DNA of 64,000 nucleotides. Origin: Azotobacter salinestris (lineage in GTDB: Bacteria; Pseudomonadota; Gammaproteobacteria; Pseudomonadales; Pseudomonadaceae). The translations under genes and the position numbers were made by a program. The stretch covers positions 1,983,001 to 2,047,000 of the forward strand of contig NZ_CP045302.1 of the NCBI RefSeq assembly GCF_009363155.1, read 5' to 3'. Shown in pieces: positions 1 to 15,438 of the stretch. Within the stretch, counting starts at the first letter, position 1; each line of letters starts with the position of its first letter. The notes under the pieces are model-generated. The model searched no databases and was not told the DNA's origin. It saw only the letters and a program-made list of their open reading frames with translations.

Positions 1-617
1 GCACCGCCTGGGCGCCGGCGCGGATCTGTCCGTTGAGGTAGGCGGTGACCGACTGGGCCAGCTTGTCGAGCAGTGCGTGCATGGCCTGCGGGTTGTCGTA
101 GAGCATCGCCTTGGACTTGCGAAAGTCCTTGCTGGAGCCGCCCTCGACCATGTAGGTGGCCAGGGTCCAGGGGCTGCCGGAGAAGCCGATCAGCGGCACG
201 CGGCCGTTCAGCTCGCGGCGGATGGTGCGCACCGCCTCCATCACGTAGCCCAGGTCCTGCTCGGGATCGGGCACCGGCAGGGCTTCGATGTCCGCCAGGC
301 TGGAAACCACCTTGCGAAAGCGCGGCCCCTCGCCGCTCTCGAAGTACAGGCCCTGGCCCATGGCATCGGGAATGGTGAGGATGTCGGAGAAGAGGATCGC
401 CGCATCCAGCTGCGGATAACGGTCCAGGGGCTGCAGGGTCACCTCGCAGGCCAGCGCGGGATTCATGCACAGACTCATGAAGTCGCCCGCCTTGGCCCGG
501 GTCGCCCGGTATTCCGGCAGGTAGCGGCCGGCCTGGCGCATCATCCACACCGGAGTGACGTCGACGGGTTGCTTGAGCAGGGCGCGGAGGAAGCGGTCGT
601 TCTTCAGGACAGTCATG
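1..617 (-). CDS. hemE: Uroporphyrinogen decarboxylase, C-terminus cut by the window edge
   Basis: Cytosolic enzyme of heme synthesis that decarboxylates uroporphyrinogen III to coproporphyrinogen III. The ATG is at 615-617 and about 205 of the usual ~355 residues are visible. Seen directly: the N-terminal family signature [16 protein letters not shown] at residues 22-37, the FSDIL segment near residue 80 that carries the catalytic aspartate region, and [16 protein letters not shown] near residue 140. The reading frame runs off the left edge, so the gene is partial rather than broken. It lies downstream of gltBD on the same strand, but a strong terminator hairpin (about 668-691) separates them, so it probably has its own promoter. 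The order gltB-gltD-hemE is the one known in Pseudomonas. Confidence 0.95.
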
Positions 618-663
618 GCAGGGTTCCAGCGAGAGAGTGCCGAACATTTTCGCAAAGCCCAAC

Positions 664-691
664 GCAAAAGGCACGGCGAGTGCCGTGCCTT
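664..691 (-). terminator. Rho-independent terminator of gltBD
   Basis: Perfect 10-bp stem AAGGCACGGC (668-677) / GCCGTGCCTT (682-691) with a 4-nt loop. Read on the minus strand, the stem runs into TTTTGCG. It lies 37 nt past the gltD stop and before the hemE start, so it should end the gltBD transcript. Confidence 0.85.
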
Positions 692-727
692 CTTGCTGCC
701 CGATGCCTGCGGCGTGCCGCGGTCGTC

Positions 728-2179
<1,452 letters not shown>

Positions 2180-2210
2180 TCAAGCTGCAGCTGCAAGACA
2201 CATCAGGATG

Positions 2211-2246
2211 GGCCGCAACCTCGCGCCCTTGCGCGAGGTTGCGGCC
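2211..2246. repeat. 16-bp perfect hairpin between gltB and gltD
   Basis: GGCCGCAACCTCGCGC (2211-2226), loop CCTT, then its exact complement (2231-2246). It starts 9 bp past the gltB stop in the 105-bp gltB-gltD gap. No T-run follows on the minus strand, so it does not look like a simple terminator. It could be an mRNA-stabilising or processing structure, or a REP-like repeat. Just beside it, at about 2167-2198, is a short run of repeated CTGCAG-like units. Confidence 0.75.
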
Positions 2247-2254
2247 GAAGCTGC

Positions 2255-6700
<4,446 letters not shown>

Positions 6701-6794
6701 AGACACTCTCACCGGGCAGATTCTTTGCTTTCAAAACGTGCTTGCCTGCGCGACCGGGGTCGCCCTCGACGCCGGACAGACAAAAAGGGCGACT

Positions 6795-6823
6795 ATTGTC
6801 GCACACCCGCCTACACACCTCAA
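6795..6823 (-). promoter_or_regulatory. Candidate sigma70 promoter of gltBD
   Basis: On the minus strand, TTGAGG (6818-6823), a 17-bp spacer and GACAAT (6795-6800) lie about 95 bp upstream of the gltB ATG. The -10 overlaps a small GCGAC/GTCGC inverted repeat (6789-6802) followed by a T-run, so the same bases could instead be a weak terminator of the upstream transcript. Inferred from sequence only. Confidence 0.45.
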
Positions 6824-6898
6824 ACGCTCAAGTCGTTTTCTCGTAGCAGGGTGTCGCGATCTTGAAAGATAAATCGAACCTGTCGTGTTAGAGCGATA

Positions 6899-8539
6899 TC
6901 AGCGCACGCCGGCCTCCTGCTGAATGCTGGCGAAGGTGCGAGGCCAGGGCTTGCTGGCCTGCACCGATGCCGGCAGGGTCTTGATCGCCGCCTGCGCTTC
7001 GGCGCGGCTGGCGAAACTGCCGTAGGTCACCACGAACAGCGGCTGCCCCTGATGTAGCTTCCGGAAGTAGCGGTAGCCCGCACCCTGGGCTCGCACGAAG
7101 GCCTGGGCACTGCTCTCCGAGCGTGTGCCCAGCACCTGCAGGGCATAGCGCGAGGCAGCCTGGCCGCGATACCAGTCGCCCCCCGCCGATGCGCCAGGCT
7201 GTGCGGCAGCCGGCGACCGAGAGGCGGGGGCCACTGCCGTCGGAGCCGGCTTCGCGGCGACCGGCGCCGTGGGAGTGGCCGGCGCCGGGGCCGGCACGGC
7301 GGGCTTCGCCACGACCCGCGGCGCAGGAGCCGGCGCGGAGGACGTAACGGGCCTCGCGACAGCTGGCGGCTGAGTTGCCGATCCGGACTGGGGAGCCGGC
7401 GCCGGCTGCACCACTGCAGGCGCCCTGACCTCAGGCTTCGGCGCAGGCACTGACGGCGTGACCGGCGCAAGCACGGCACTAGTGGTGGCGGCCACGACCG
7501 CAGCCGGACCGGCAATACCGATATCCTCGGCGTCCACCTCGCTCGCCGCCTGGGCCAGCGGCTCGCGCAGCACCGGCTGGACTTCACCCGCCGCGGACTG
7601 CACGGGCATGGCGCCAGCCGGCCCGGCAGTCGGGGCGCTCGGTGCCTCCGCCGGCGGCTGCTGCGCCACAACCGGTGTCTCGCCTTCCGCTCCACCGTGC
7701 ATGAACCAGGCCCCAGCCACGGCCATGGCGACCACTGCCATGGCCAGCAGATGCTTTCTCGGCAGCATCAGGCCTGGCGCCTCCTCGTCATCCTCCGCAT
7801 AGCCGGCCAGCATTTCCTCGTGCAGCAGCTCGCGAGCAAGCCGATTGATCTCTCCCGGCCAGCCACCGGACTCGCGGCGAATCGCCTCGATCTGCTCGTC
7901 GCTGAACACCCCGATATCGCTGCCCGCCCCCTCCAGGCGCTGCGCCAGATATTCGCGCGTGTCGTTCAGCGTGTAGGGATTCAGCTGCAGCACATGGAAG
8001 CGTTCCTCGCCGCCATCCAGAGACTGCAGGCGCGCCACCAGCTCCGGCTCGCCGAACAGAAACACATGCGGCCGCCCGATATCAGTGCCCGCCGCCAGGG
8101 CCAGCAGCGCATCGAGGGCAGCCGTTTCCAGCAGCTCCGCATCGTCCACCAGAAGGTAGAGATCCTGGCCAGCGGCGGCCAACTGCTCCACCTGATCCAG
8201 GATCGATTGCTCGTCCGCATGCGCCAGCCCCAGCCCGAGCGCAACCTGCCGCAGCAGACCGTCGACACGCGCCGAGGCCCGCGCAGAAACCACAACGCAC
8301 AGTACCGTCTGCTTGTTGCTGCTGGCCACCAGCGCCTGCCGGAGAAGCGTCTTGCCACTGCCCAGCGGCCCGCTGACCACCAGCAGCAGGCGGCTGTAGT
8401 GGGCAAGATGATGCAACTGGCCGAGCACCTGCTTGCGCTGCGCTGGAAAGAACTTGAATCCCGGCGTACGCGGCGCGAAAGGGTCGTGGCTGAATTGGTA
8501 GTAGGTCAGGAGTGCGTCGTCTGCATGCAAACTGGTCAT
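6899..8539 (-). CDS. DamX-like membrane ATPase with C-terminal SPOR domain
   Basis: 546-residue inner-membrane protein. Residues 1-260 form an ExeA-type AAA ATPase with Walker A GPLGSGKT at 57-64 and a Walker B-like LYLLVDDAEL near 132-141. One membrane segment follows near 264-281 (HLLAMAVVAMAVAGAWFM), then a long Ala/Pro-rich periplasmic linker. The last ~75 residues are a SPOR domain (YALQVLGTRSE...), which in this family binds denuded septal peptidoglycan. Co-orientation with aroK-aroB, and only 7 bp to the aroB stop, match the known pseudomonad aroKB-damX order. The role in septation is inferred from family and context. The ATPase half is what sets it apart from E. coli DamX, which lacks clear Walker motifs. 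Confidence 0.85.
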   Translation of the reverse strand: MTSLHADDALLTYYQFSHDPFAPRTPGFKFFPAQRKQVLGQLHHLAHYSRLLLVVSGPLGSGKTLLRQALVASSNKQTVLCVVVSARASARVDGLLRQVALGLGLAHADEQSILDQVEQLAAAGQDLYLLVDDAELLETAALDALLALAAGTDIGRPHVFLFGEPELVARLQSLDGGEERFHVLQLNPYTLNDTREYLAQRLEGAGSDIGVFSDEQIEAIRRESGGWPGEINRLARELLHEEMLAGYAEDDEEAPGLMLPRKHLLAMAVVAMAVAGAWFMHGGAEGETPVVAQQPPAEAPSAPTAGPAGAMPVQSAAGEVQPVLREPLAQAASEVDAEDIGIAGPAAVVAATTSAVLAPVTPSVPAPKPEVRAPAVVQPAPAPQSGSATQPPAVARPVTSSAPAPAPRVVAKPAVPAPAPATPTAPVAAKPAPTAVAPASRSPAAAQPGASAGGDWYRGQAASRYALQVLGTRSESSAQAFVRAQGAGYRYFRKLHQGQPLFVVTYGSFASRAEAQAAIKTLPASVQASKPWPRTFASIQQEAGVR

Positions 8540-8546
8540 GGCTTTC

Positions 8547-9650
8547 TCAGTGACTGATCTGTTCCATCAGCGTCCGGTAGTCGGTATCCAGGGTGGCCAG
8601 CAAGGCCTCGTGCGGGAAATCCCCGGTCACCACCGCTTCGCCCAGGCGCTTGAGCAGCACCAGCCGCAAGCGACCGCCCAGAACCTTCTTGTCGACGGCC
8701 ATGTGCCTGAGGAAGTCGTCCGCCGTCATCTCCGCCGGCGGCACCACGGGCAAGCCTGCCCGCTGCAGCAGACGGATGCCGCGATTACGCCCGGCCTCGT
8801 CGAGCCAGCCGAGGCGTCGGGACATCTCCAGGGCCATGACGGTCCCCGCAGCCACCGCCTCGCCATGCAGCCACGAACCGTAGCCCATGTGGGTTTCGAT
8901 GGCATGACCGAAAGTGTGTCCCAGATTCAGGGTGGCGCGCACCCCCGATTCGCGTTCGTCGGCACCGACCACCTGCGCCTTGGCCGCGCAGGAGCGGGCG
9001 ATGGCCTCGGTCAGGGATGCCGAGTCCAGGGCGCGAAGCGCTTCCATGTGCGATTCCAGCCAGCCGAGGAAAGGCTCGTCACAGATCAGGCCGTACTTGA
9101 TCACCTCGGCCAGCCCGGCGGACAACTCCCGCTCCGGCAGGGTCGCCAGCGTGGCGGTATCGATCACCACGGCCTTCGGCTGATAGAAGGCACCGATCAT
9201 GTTCTTGCCCAGCGGGTGATTGATGCCGGTCTTGCCTCCGACCGAGGAGTCCACCTGGGACAGCAAGGTGGTCGGAATCTGGATGAAGTCAACCCCGCGC
9301 TGATAGCAGGCCGCAGCAAATCCAGCCATGTCGCCGACGACTCCCCCGCCCAGGGCAATGATGGTAGTGCGCCGGTCGTGCCGGGCCTCGAGCAGGCCGT
9401 CGAAAATCTTCTGCAGGGTCTCCCAGTGCTTGAAGGCTTCGCCATCCGGCAGCACGATGGGCGTCAGTTCATGACCGGCCAGAGTCCGGATCAGTTGGTC
9501 CAGATAGAGCGGCGCCACGGTTTCGTTGGTGACCACCGCCACCTGACGGCCGGCCAGATGCGGAACGATGCATTCCACCTGGCTCAGCAGACCGGCTCCG
9601 ATATAGATGGGATAACTGCGCTCGCCGAGATCAACCTGTAACGTCTGCAT
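8547..9650 (-). CDS. aroB: 3-dehydroquinate synthase
   Basis: Second step of the shikimate pathway: converts DAHP to 3-dehydroquinate with NAD and a divalent metal, in the cytosol. 367 residues, normal length. Seen: the glycine-rich NAD region [13 protein letters not shown] near residue 100, the substrate/metal segment [13 protein letters not shown] near 140-155, [10 protein letters not shown] with the metal-ligand glutamate, and the metal-ligand histidine motif [12 protein letters not shown] near residue 250. It lies between aroK and the damX-like gene on the same strand. The 51-bp gap from aroK suggests one transcript. Confidence 0.97.
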   Translation of the reverse strand: MQTLQVDLGERSYPIYIGAGLLSQVECIVPHLAGRQVAVVTNETVAPLYLDQLIRTLAGHELTPIVLPDGEAFKHWETLQKIFDGLLEARHDRRTTIIALGGGVVGDMAGFAAACYQRGVDFIQIPTTLLSQVDSSVGGKTGINHPLGKNMIGAFYQPKAVVIDTATLATLPERELSAGLAEVIKYGLICDEPFLGWLESHMEALRALDSASLTEAIARSCAAKAQVVGADERESGVRATLNLGHTFGHAIETHMGYGSWLHGEAVAAGTVMALEMSRRLGWLDEAGRNRGIRLLQRAGLPVVPPAEMTADDFLRHMAVDKKVLGGRLRLVLLKRLGEAVVTGDFPHEALLATLDTDYRTLMEQISH

Positions 9651-9701
9651 GAAAGCCCCCGCATTGGAAAGGGCGCTAGAATAGCGCAGTTGCGTGCGGC
9701 G

Positions 9702-10220
9702 TTACCGCGGCGGCAGCGTGTGCAGGCGATCGAGGATTTCTTCCACGACCATGCGCGGCGGGCGCTCGTCGGTCTCCACCACCAGATCGGCGATCTCCCG
9801 GTACAAGGGATCCCGGATGAGCATCAGATCGCTCAGCACCCGCCCCGGATCGGCAGCACGCAGCAGCGGACGATTGCGGTCGCGGGAAGTACGCTCCAGC
9901 TGCTGGGCAACCGAGGCATGCAGATAGACGATCCGTCCGCCCGCGCGCAGGGCGATGCGATTCTCGGGCCGCAGCACGGCACCGCCACCCGTGGCGAGCA
10001 CGATGCCGTCGCTGGCGCAAAGCTCTCCAATCATCGCCTGCTCGCGCTCGCGAAATCCCTTCTCTCCTTCCACATCGAAGATCCAGGGAATGTCGGCACC
10101 GGTACGCTGTTCGATTTCCTTGTCGGAATCCTTGAACGTCAACCGCAGTTCTTTGGCAAGCAAACGCCCGATGGTACTCTTGCCCGAGCCCATCGGGCCC
10201 ACGAGGATCACATTTCGCAC
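9702..10220 (-). CDS. aroK: Shikimate kinase
   Basis: Phosphorylates shikimate to shikimate 3-phosphate using ATP. 172 residues with Walker [10 protein letters not shown] at 8-16, the [11 protein letters not shown] segment (substrate/Mg aspartate near residue 34), the [11 protein letters not shown] shikimate-binding glycine loop, and an RNRPLLR lid region. The start is a GTG (10218-10220) giving [11 protein letters not shown], which matches the family N-terminus. The gene begins 4 bp after the pilQ stop, so it is probably the continuation of the pilMNOPQ transcript. Confidence 0.96.
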   Translation of the reverse strand: MRNVILVGPMGSGKSTIGRLLAKELRLTFKDSDKEIEQRTGADIPWIFDVEGEKGFREREQAMIGELCASDGIVLATGGGAVLRPENRIALRAGGRIVYLHASVAQQLERTSRDRNRPLLRAADPGRVLSDLMLIRDPLYREIADLVVETDERPPRMVVEEILDRLHTLPPR

Positions 10221-10224
10221 TGAC

Positions 10225-12339
10225 TCAACGACTCACAGCAATAGCCTGGTTATTAAGAATACGCGGAGTCAGGAAAACAAGCAGCTCGGATTTGCTGTCG
10301 GCAACCACGTCGCGGCGGAACAGACGCCCGATGAACGGCAAATCGCCGAGGAAAGGCACCTTGTCCACGGATTTGGCCTGGGTATTGGAGAAGACCCCGC
10401 CGATCACGATGGTTTCGCCGTCGCCGATCAGCACCTTGGCATTGACCTCGTTCTTGTTGATCGGCGGCACCCCGTTCAGGGCCTTGGAGAAGTCCGCCTG
10501 ATCCTTGGTCACCTTCACTTCCATGATGATGCGGTTGTCGGGAGTGATCTGCGGCGTCACCTCCAGCGACAGCGCCGCCTCCTTGAAGGAGGTGCTGGTC
10601 GCACCGCTGGAGCTGGCCTCCTGATAGGGGATCTCCTCGCCGGTCAGAATCTTTGCCGTCTCCTTATCCGAGGTGAGCACCTTGGGCTGGGAGATGACCT
10701 CGCCGTTGCCGGTCTTCTCCATGGCCGACAGCTGCAGATCGAGGATCAGATGATCGGAGACGAAGCCAATGCCAAGACCGGAGGTGCTGTTCGCAACCCC
10801 CATGTCGACGAAGGGGACGGGAGCCACGCCATCCTCCAACGTGAAGTTGCCGACTTTGTCGGTCCCCGGCAGGAACACCTGCCCGTCATCGATCGATTGT
10901 GCGCCATCCTTGCCATACAGGCTCCACTGGTCGTTCACGAAACTTCCGCCCCAGCGCACCCCCAAGCTCTTGTCGTAATCGACATTGGCCTCGACGATGC
11001 GCGCCTCGATCATCACCTGGCGCACCGGGATATCAAGTTGGGCGACGATCCGCCGCAACTCGTCCAGGCGATCCTGGGTCTGGTAGGCAATGATGTTGTT
11101 GGTCCGCTCGTCGACCGTGATGGAGCCACGCTGCTCTCCAACCTCTTCGCCGCTGGTGACCGACTGGAAGAGCTTGGCGATGTCCGCCGCTTTGGCATAG
11201 TTCACCTGAACCAGCTCGCGACGGAGGGGAGCCAGCTCGGCGATCTGCTGTTGCGCCTCCAACTCTTGACGCTCGCGTGCCGCGATTTCGTCGGCCGGCG
11301 CCACCAGAAGCACGTTGCCGATCTTGCGCTTGTCCAGCCCCTTGGTCTTGAGCACCAGGTCGAGCGCCTGATCCCAAGGCACATTCTGCAGGCGAAGGGT
11401 GATATTGCCCTGCACGGTGTCGCTGGCCACCAGGTTGAGATTGGTGAAGTCGGCGATCAACTGCAGAACCGAACGGATATCGATATCCTGGAAATTCAGC
11501 GACAGCTTTTCACCGGTATACGCGAAGCGATCGGCACCGGGCCTGACATTACTCTCCTGGGCCTTCGCCTTGACGCTGACGGTCAGTCGATTGTCGGCCT
11601 GGTAGACCAGGTAGTCGTACATGCCGGTCGGCTCGATGAGGATACTGGCCTTGCCACCCTGGCTCGAAGCACTCACGAACTGCACGGGTGTGGCGAAATC
11701 CTTGACGTCCAGGCGTGCCCGCAGGGACTCCGGCAGCTGCGCCCCCGAAAAATCCAGGCGGATCTTGCCGCCCTGCTCCTGGATATCGGGATTCATGCCT
11801 GGGCTCGACAGATCGATGATGACGTTGCCCTCGCCCTGCTCGCCCCGCTGGAAGTCGATGCCCTGAACCGCCTTGCCTGCCGGCACGTAGGGCTTGGCCA
11901 GCGGAGCCGAAGCCGCCGCGACCGGTGGCGGCGCAGTGCGGGCCTGCTGGGGCGCGGTGGCCGATTCGCCGATCACCACATAGAGGTTGTTGCCCTCGGC
12001 CCGCGTGTTGTAGGGCGACAGTGCAGCCAGGTTGACGATCATCCGGGTGCGTTCGTTCGCCTCGACCAAGGTGACACTGCGGGCGTTGCCGACACCCAGC
12101 TCACGGTACTTGGTCCCCAGTTTGTTGGCCACACCGGGCAGATCCAGGGCAATACGGGCCGGCTGCTCGATGGTGTAGCCGCGCGGAGCCGGCACGGGCT
12201 CGTCGAATGACAACTTGAGTTCGACCCGATCGCCAGGCAGGGCGGCCACGTCCAGGGCCTTGAGATCGGCCGCCAACAATTCCGGCGACAGCAGGGCAGC
12301 CAGGATCGAAATACCGAGACGCGAAAGGGTGCTGTTCAT
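10225..12339 (-). CDS. pilQ: Type IV pilus secretin
   Basis: Outer-membrane secretin through which type IV pili leave the cell. The chosen ATG at 12339 ([17 protein letters not shown]) gives 704 residues and a normal signal peptide ending LLAA; in-frame starts at 12378 and 12396 would add 13-19 residues, so the start is not certain. Seen: two N-terminal AMIN-type peptidoglycan-binding domains (residues ~25-300), an STN/N0 domain ([18 protein letters not shown]), a secretin N domain, and the C-terminal secretin core with [16 protein letters not shown] and a terminal beta-strand region. Last of the pil genes here. It begins downstream of pilP, or overlaps it if the longer start is used. Confidence 0.96.
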   Translation of the reverse strand: MNSTLSRLGISILAALLSPELLAADLKALDVAALPGDRVELKLSFDEPVPAPRGYTIEQPARIALDLPGVANKLGTKYRELGVGNARSVTLVEANERTRMIVNLAALSPYNTRAEGNNLYVVIGESATAPQQARTAPPPVAAASAPLAKPYVPAGKAVQGIDFQRGEQGEGNVIIDLSSPGMNPDIQEQGGKIRLDFSGAQLPESLRARLDVKDFATPVQFVSASSQGGKASILIEPTGMYDYLVYQADNRLTVSVKAKAQESNVRPGADRFAYTGEKLSLNFQDIDIRSVLQLIADFTNLNLVASDTVQGNITLRLQNVPWDQALDLVLKTKGLDKRKIGNVLLVAPADEIAARERQELEAQQQIAELAPLRRELVQVNYAKAADIAKLFQSVTSGEEVGEQRGSITVDERTNNIIAYQTQDRLDELRRIVAQLDIPVRQVMIEARIVEANVDYDKSLGVRWGGSFVNDQWSLYGKDGAQSIDDGQVFLPGTDKVGNFTLEDGVAPVPFVDMGVANSTSGLGIGFVSDHLILDLQLSAMEKTGNGEVISQPKVLTSDKETAKILTGEEIPYQEASSSGATSTSFKEAALSLEVTPQITPDNRIIMEVKVTKDQADFSKALNGVPPINKNEVNAKVLIGDGETIVIGGVFSNTQAKSVDKVPFLGDLPFIGRLFRRDVVADSKSELLVFLTPRILNNQAIAVSR

Positions 12340-12392
12340 TGACTGGTTCCGTAATGCAGACCGGGGATTTTTCTTCATGCTGGATCCGCCCA

Positions 12393-12917
12393 TCACGAGC
12401 GCTCCTTCAACGTGAGACTGCGCGGGCGCTCCAGCCAGCCGCCCTCGCCGTCGGGAACGATTTCCACGACATCGATGGAGGCTTCGTTGATCTTGACGAT
12501 GCGGCCGTGGTTGCGCCCCAGATAGTCGCCCAACCTCACCCGATGGACGCCGCCTGCCCCGCGCACCAGGGCGTGCATGCCCGCCCCGTTGGAAAGCGTG
12601 CCGACCATCTCGAAAACCTCGATGTTGAACCCCTCGAGGTATTGCCTGACCCTGCCTTCGTCCGGCCGAATGTCCTGCGAGCCTCTACGATGGTTGGCCA
12701 GATCGATCTTCACCGGCGGCTGGAACGGGCTGCGCATGGCGGCCGCACTGTAGGTGAAGGCCTCATAGGGCTGGAACTCCGGCAGCGGCTCGATCGTTCC
12801 CTTGGGCCGTGCACGCACTTCATCCATATAAGCCTGCAAATCCTGAAACTCGCTGCCGACATCGCAACCGGAAAGTCCGACAAGAGCCACAATGCAAACC
12901 AGACGGGCAGACTTCAT
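12393..12917 (-). CDS. pilP: Type IV pilus inner-membrane alignment lipoprotein
   Basis: Periplasmic lipoprotein that links the PilN/PilO inner-membrane complex to the PilQ secretin. 174 residues. The signal peptide ends in the lipobox LSGC (Cys18), then a disordered stretch leads to the HR-domain beta-sandwich (FEMVGTLSNGAGMHALVRG...). The start overlaps the pilO stop (ATGA), so translation is probably coupled. Confidence 0.95.
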   Translation of the reverse strand: MKSARLVCIVALVGLSGCDVGSEFQDLQAYMDEVRARPKGTIEPLPEFQPYEAFTYSAAAMRSPFQPPVKIDLANHRRGSQDIRPDEGRVRQYLEGFNIEVFEMVGTLSNGAGMHALVRGAGGVHRVRLGDYLGRNHGRIVKINEASIDVVEIVPDGEGGWLERPRSLTLKERS

Positions 12918-13537
12918 TTGCGCAGCCCCTTGTCGTTATAACGATAAGTCTTGGCCAATATCTTCATGCGCAACTTCGTATTGTCTCCCGAGGCCACGGG
13001 CTTTATATCGAAATCATGCAAGGTGACTATGCGCGGAAGGCTGGCGACGCCACTGACAAAAGTGGCGAGATCGTGATAAGTGCCCACTACGGATATTTGA
13101 ATCGGCAACTCGATATAAAATTGCTGGGCAACTTCCTCGAGAAGTTTGATTTCCTCAAACTCCAGTCCGCTGCCCAAGCCGGTACGGGTGATATCCTCGA
13201 GCAGCCCCGGTACTTCGGTATCGCTCGGCAACTGCCGCAACAGGGCACCGAAAGAGGCCTCCATCTCCACCATCTGCTGCCTATAGGCCTCCAGGTTTGC
13301 AGCCTGGAAAGCCTTGGTGGAAAACTGCTGTTTCAGGGTTCCCTCTTCGCCTCGCTCCCGCTCTAGCTGGGCCTGCAGATCCTTGAGATGGAAGTTGTAT
13401 CCCAGCGCCAGAACGGCAATCAGCATCAGCAGGCAGGTAATGACCTTCACTGGAGCCGGCCACGAGCCGAGGTTGTTCAGATCCAGATCGGCCAGGTCGA
13501 CCTTGCGCAAACTTTCCAGGGACTCGGACAGGCTCAT
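12914..13537 (-). CDS. pilO: Type IV pilus assembly protein PilO
   Basis: Bitopic inner-membrane protein that dimerises with PilN. The start at 13535-13537 (MSLSESLES) overlaps the pilN stop by 4 bases and gives 207 residues. Seen: a short cytoplasmic N-terminus, a membrane segment near 32-52 (VKVITCLLMLIAVLALGYNF), a charged coiled coil (LKDLQAQLERERGEEGTLK) and a ferredoxin-like periplasmic domain. An open frame continues upstream to 13747 but only as overlap with pilN, so I excluded that extension. Confidence 0.95.
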   Translation of the reverse strand: MSLSESLESLRKVDLADLDLNNLGSWPAPVKVITCLLMLIAVLALGYNFHLKDLQAQLERERGEEGTLKQQFSTKAFQAANLEAYRQQMVEMEASFGALLRQLPSDTEVPGLLEDITRTGLGSGLEFEEIKLLEEVAQQFYIELPIQISVVGTYHDLATFVSGVASLPRIVTLHDFDIKPVASGDNTKLRMKILAKTYRYNDKGLRK

Positions 13538-14190
13538 TTCCGCGCTCCTCCTTTTTTCTCCTGCGCACCCTTCGAAGCGGGAACCCCTGCACCGCGCACG
13601 GCAGCTGCGGCCTGCGCATGCCCGGCGACCTGCGCAGCATCCTCTCCCGGCTGCACCTGCTGCACTGTCAGCTGGAACACGTTGGCCTGATCGAGGGCCC
13701 CGGCCGTCACAGCCTTCACCGCAGTCAGGTTGGGCGCCTCGAGCCATTCCGAGCCGTCCAGGTTGCGCATCAAATTCGAAACCCGGTTGTTGGACTCGGC
13801 AGCCCCTTCGATAGCAATGTTCTTGCCGGTCATCTTCAACGAGGTGAAATACACGCCGTCAGGCAAGGTGCGGACCAACTGTTCGAACACCCGGCCGATG
13901 ATCGGCCGATTGCCCTGCAGGTCCTGGATGATCTTCATCCGCTCCAGCAACTGCTGACGGCGGGTCTTGAGTTCGCTGATCTCCTTGATTCGCGCGTCGA
14001 GCACGGCGATCTCCCGACGAATGAAATCGTTGCGCGCACGCTGCGCGTCGATGCTCGCGTTCAGGTACCGGTCACCCAGGAAAACCAGACCACCGGCAGC
14101 CAGCAACACTGCCCCCAGCGTGACCAGAAAGCGCTGGCGGCGCTCCTCGCGGAGCTGCTCGCGCCAAGGTAGAAGGTTGATCCGCGCCAT
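13534..14190 (-). CDS. pilN: Type IV pilus assembly protein PilN
   Basis: Inner-membrane partner of PilO. Its cytoplasmic tail docks on PilM. 218 residues. The N-terminal ARINLLPWRE is the known PilM-binding motif. A membrane segment lies near 23-40 (FLVTLGAVLLAAGGLVFL), then a coiled coil and a ferredoxin-like periplasmic domain. The last ~30 residues are Ala/Lys-rich and low in complexity, probably disordered. pilM ends directly at the pilN start. Confidence 0.95.
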   Translation of the reverse strand: MARINLLPWREQLREERRQRFLVTLGAVLLAAGGLVFLGDRYLNASIDAQRARNDFIRREIAVLDARIKEISELKTRRQQLLERMKIIQDLQGNRPIIGRVFEQLVRTLPDGVYFTSLKMTGKNIAIEGAAESNNRVSNLMRNLDGSEWLEAPNLTAVKAVTAGALDQANVFQLTVQQVQPGEDAAQVAGHAQAAAAVRGAGVPASKGAQEKKGGARK

Positions 14191-15438
<1,248 letters not shown>

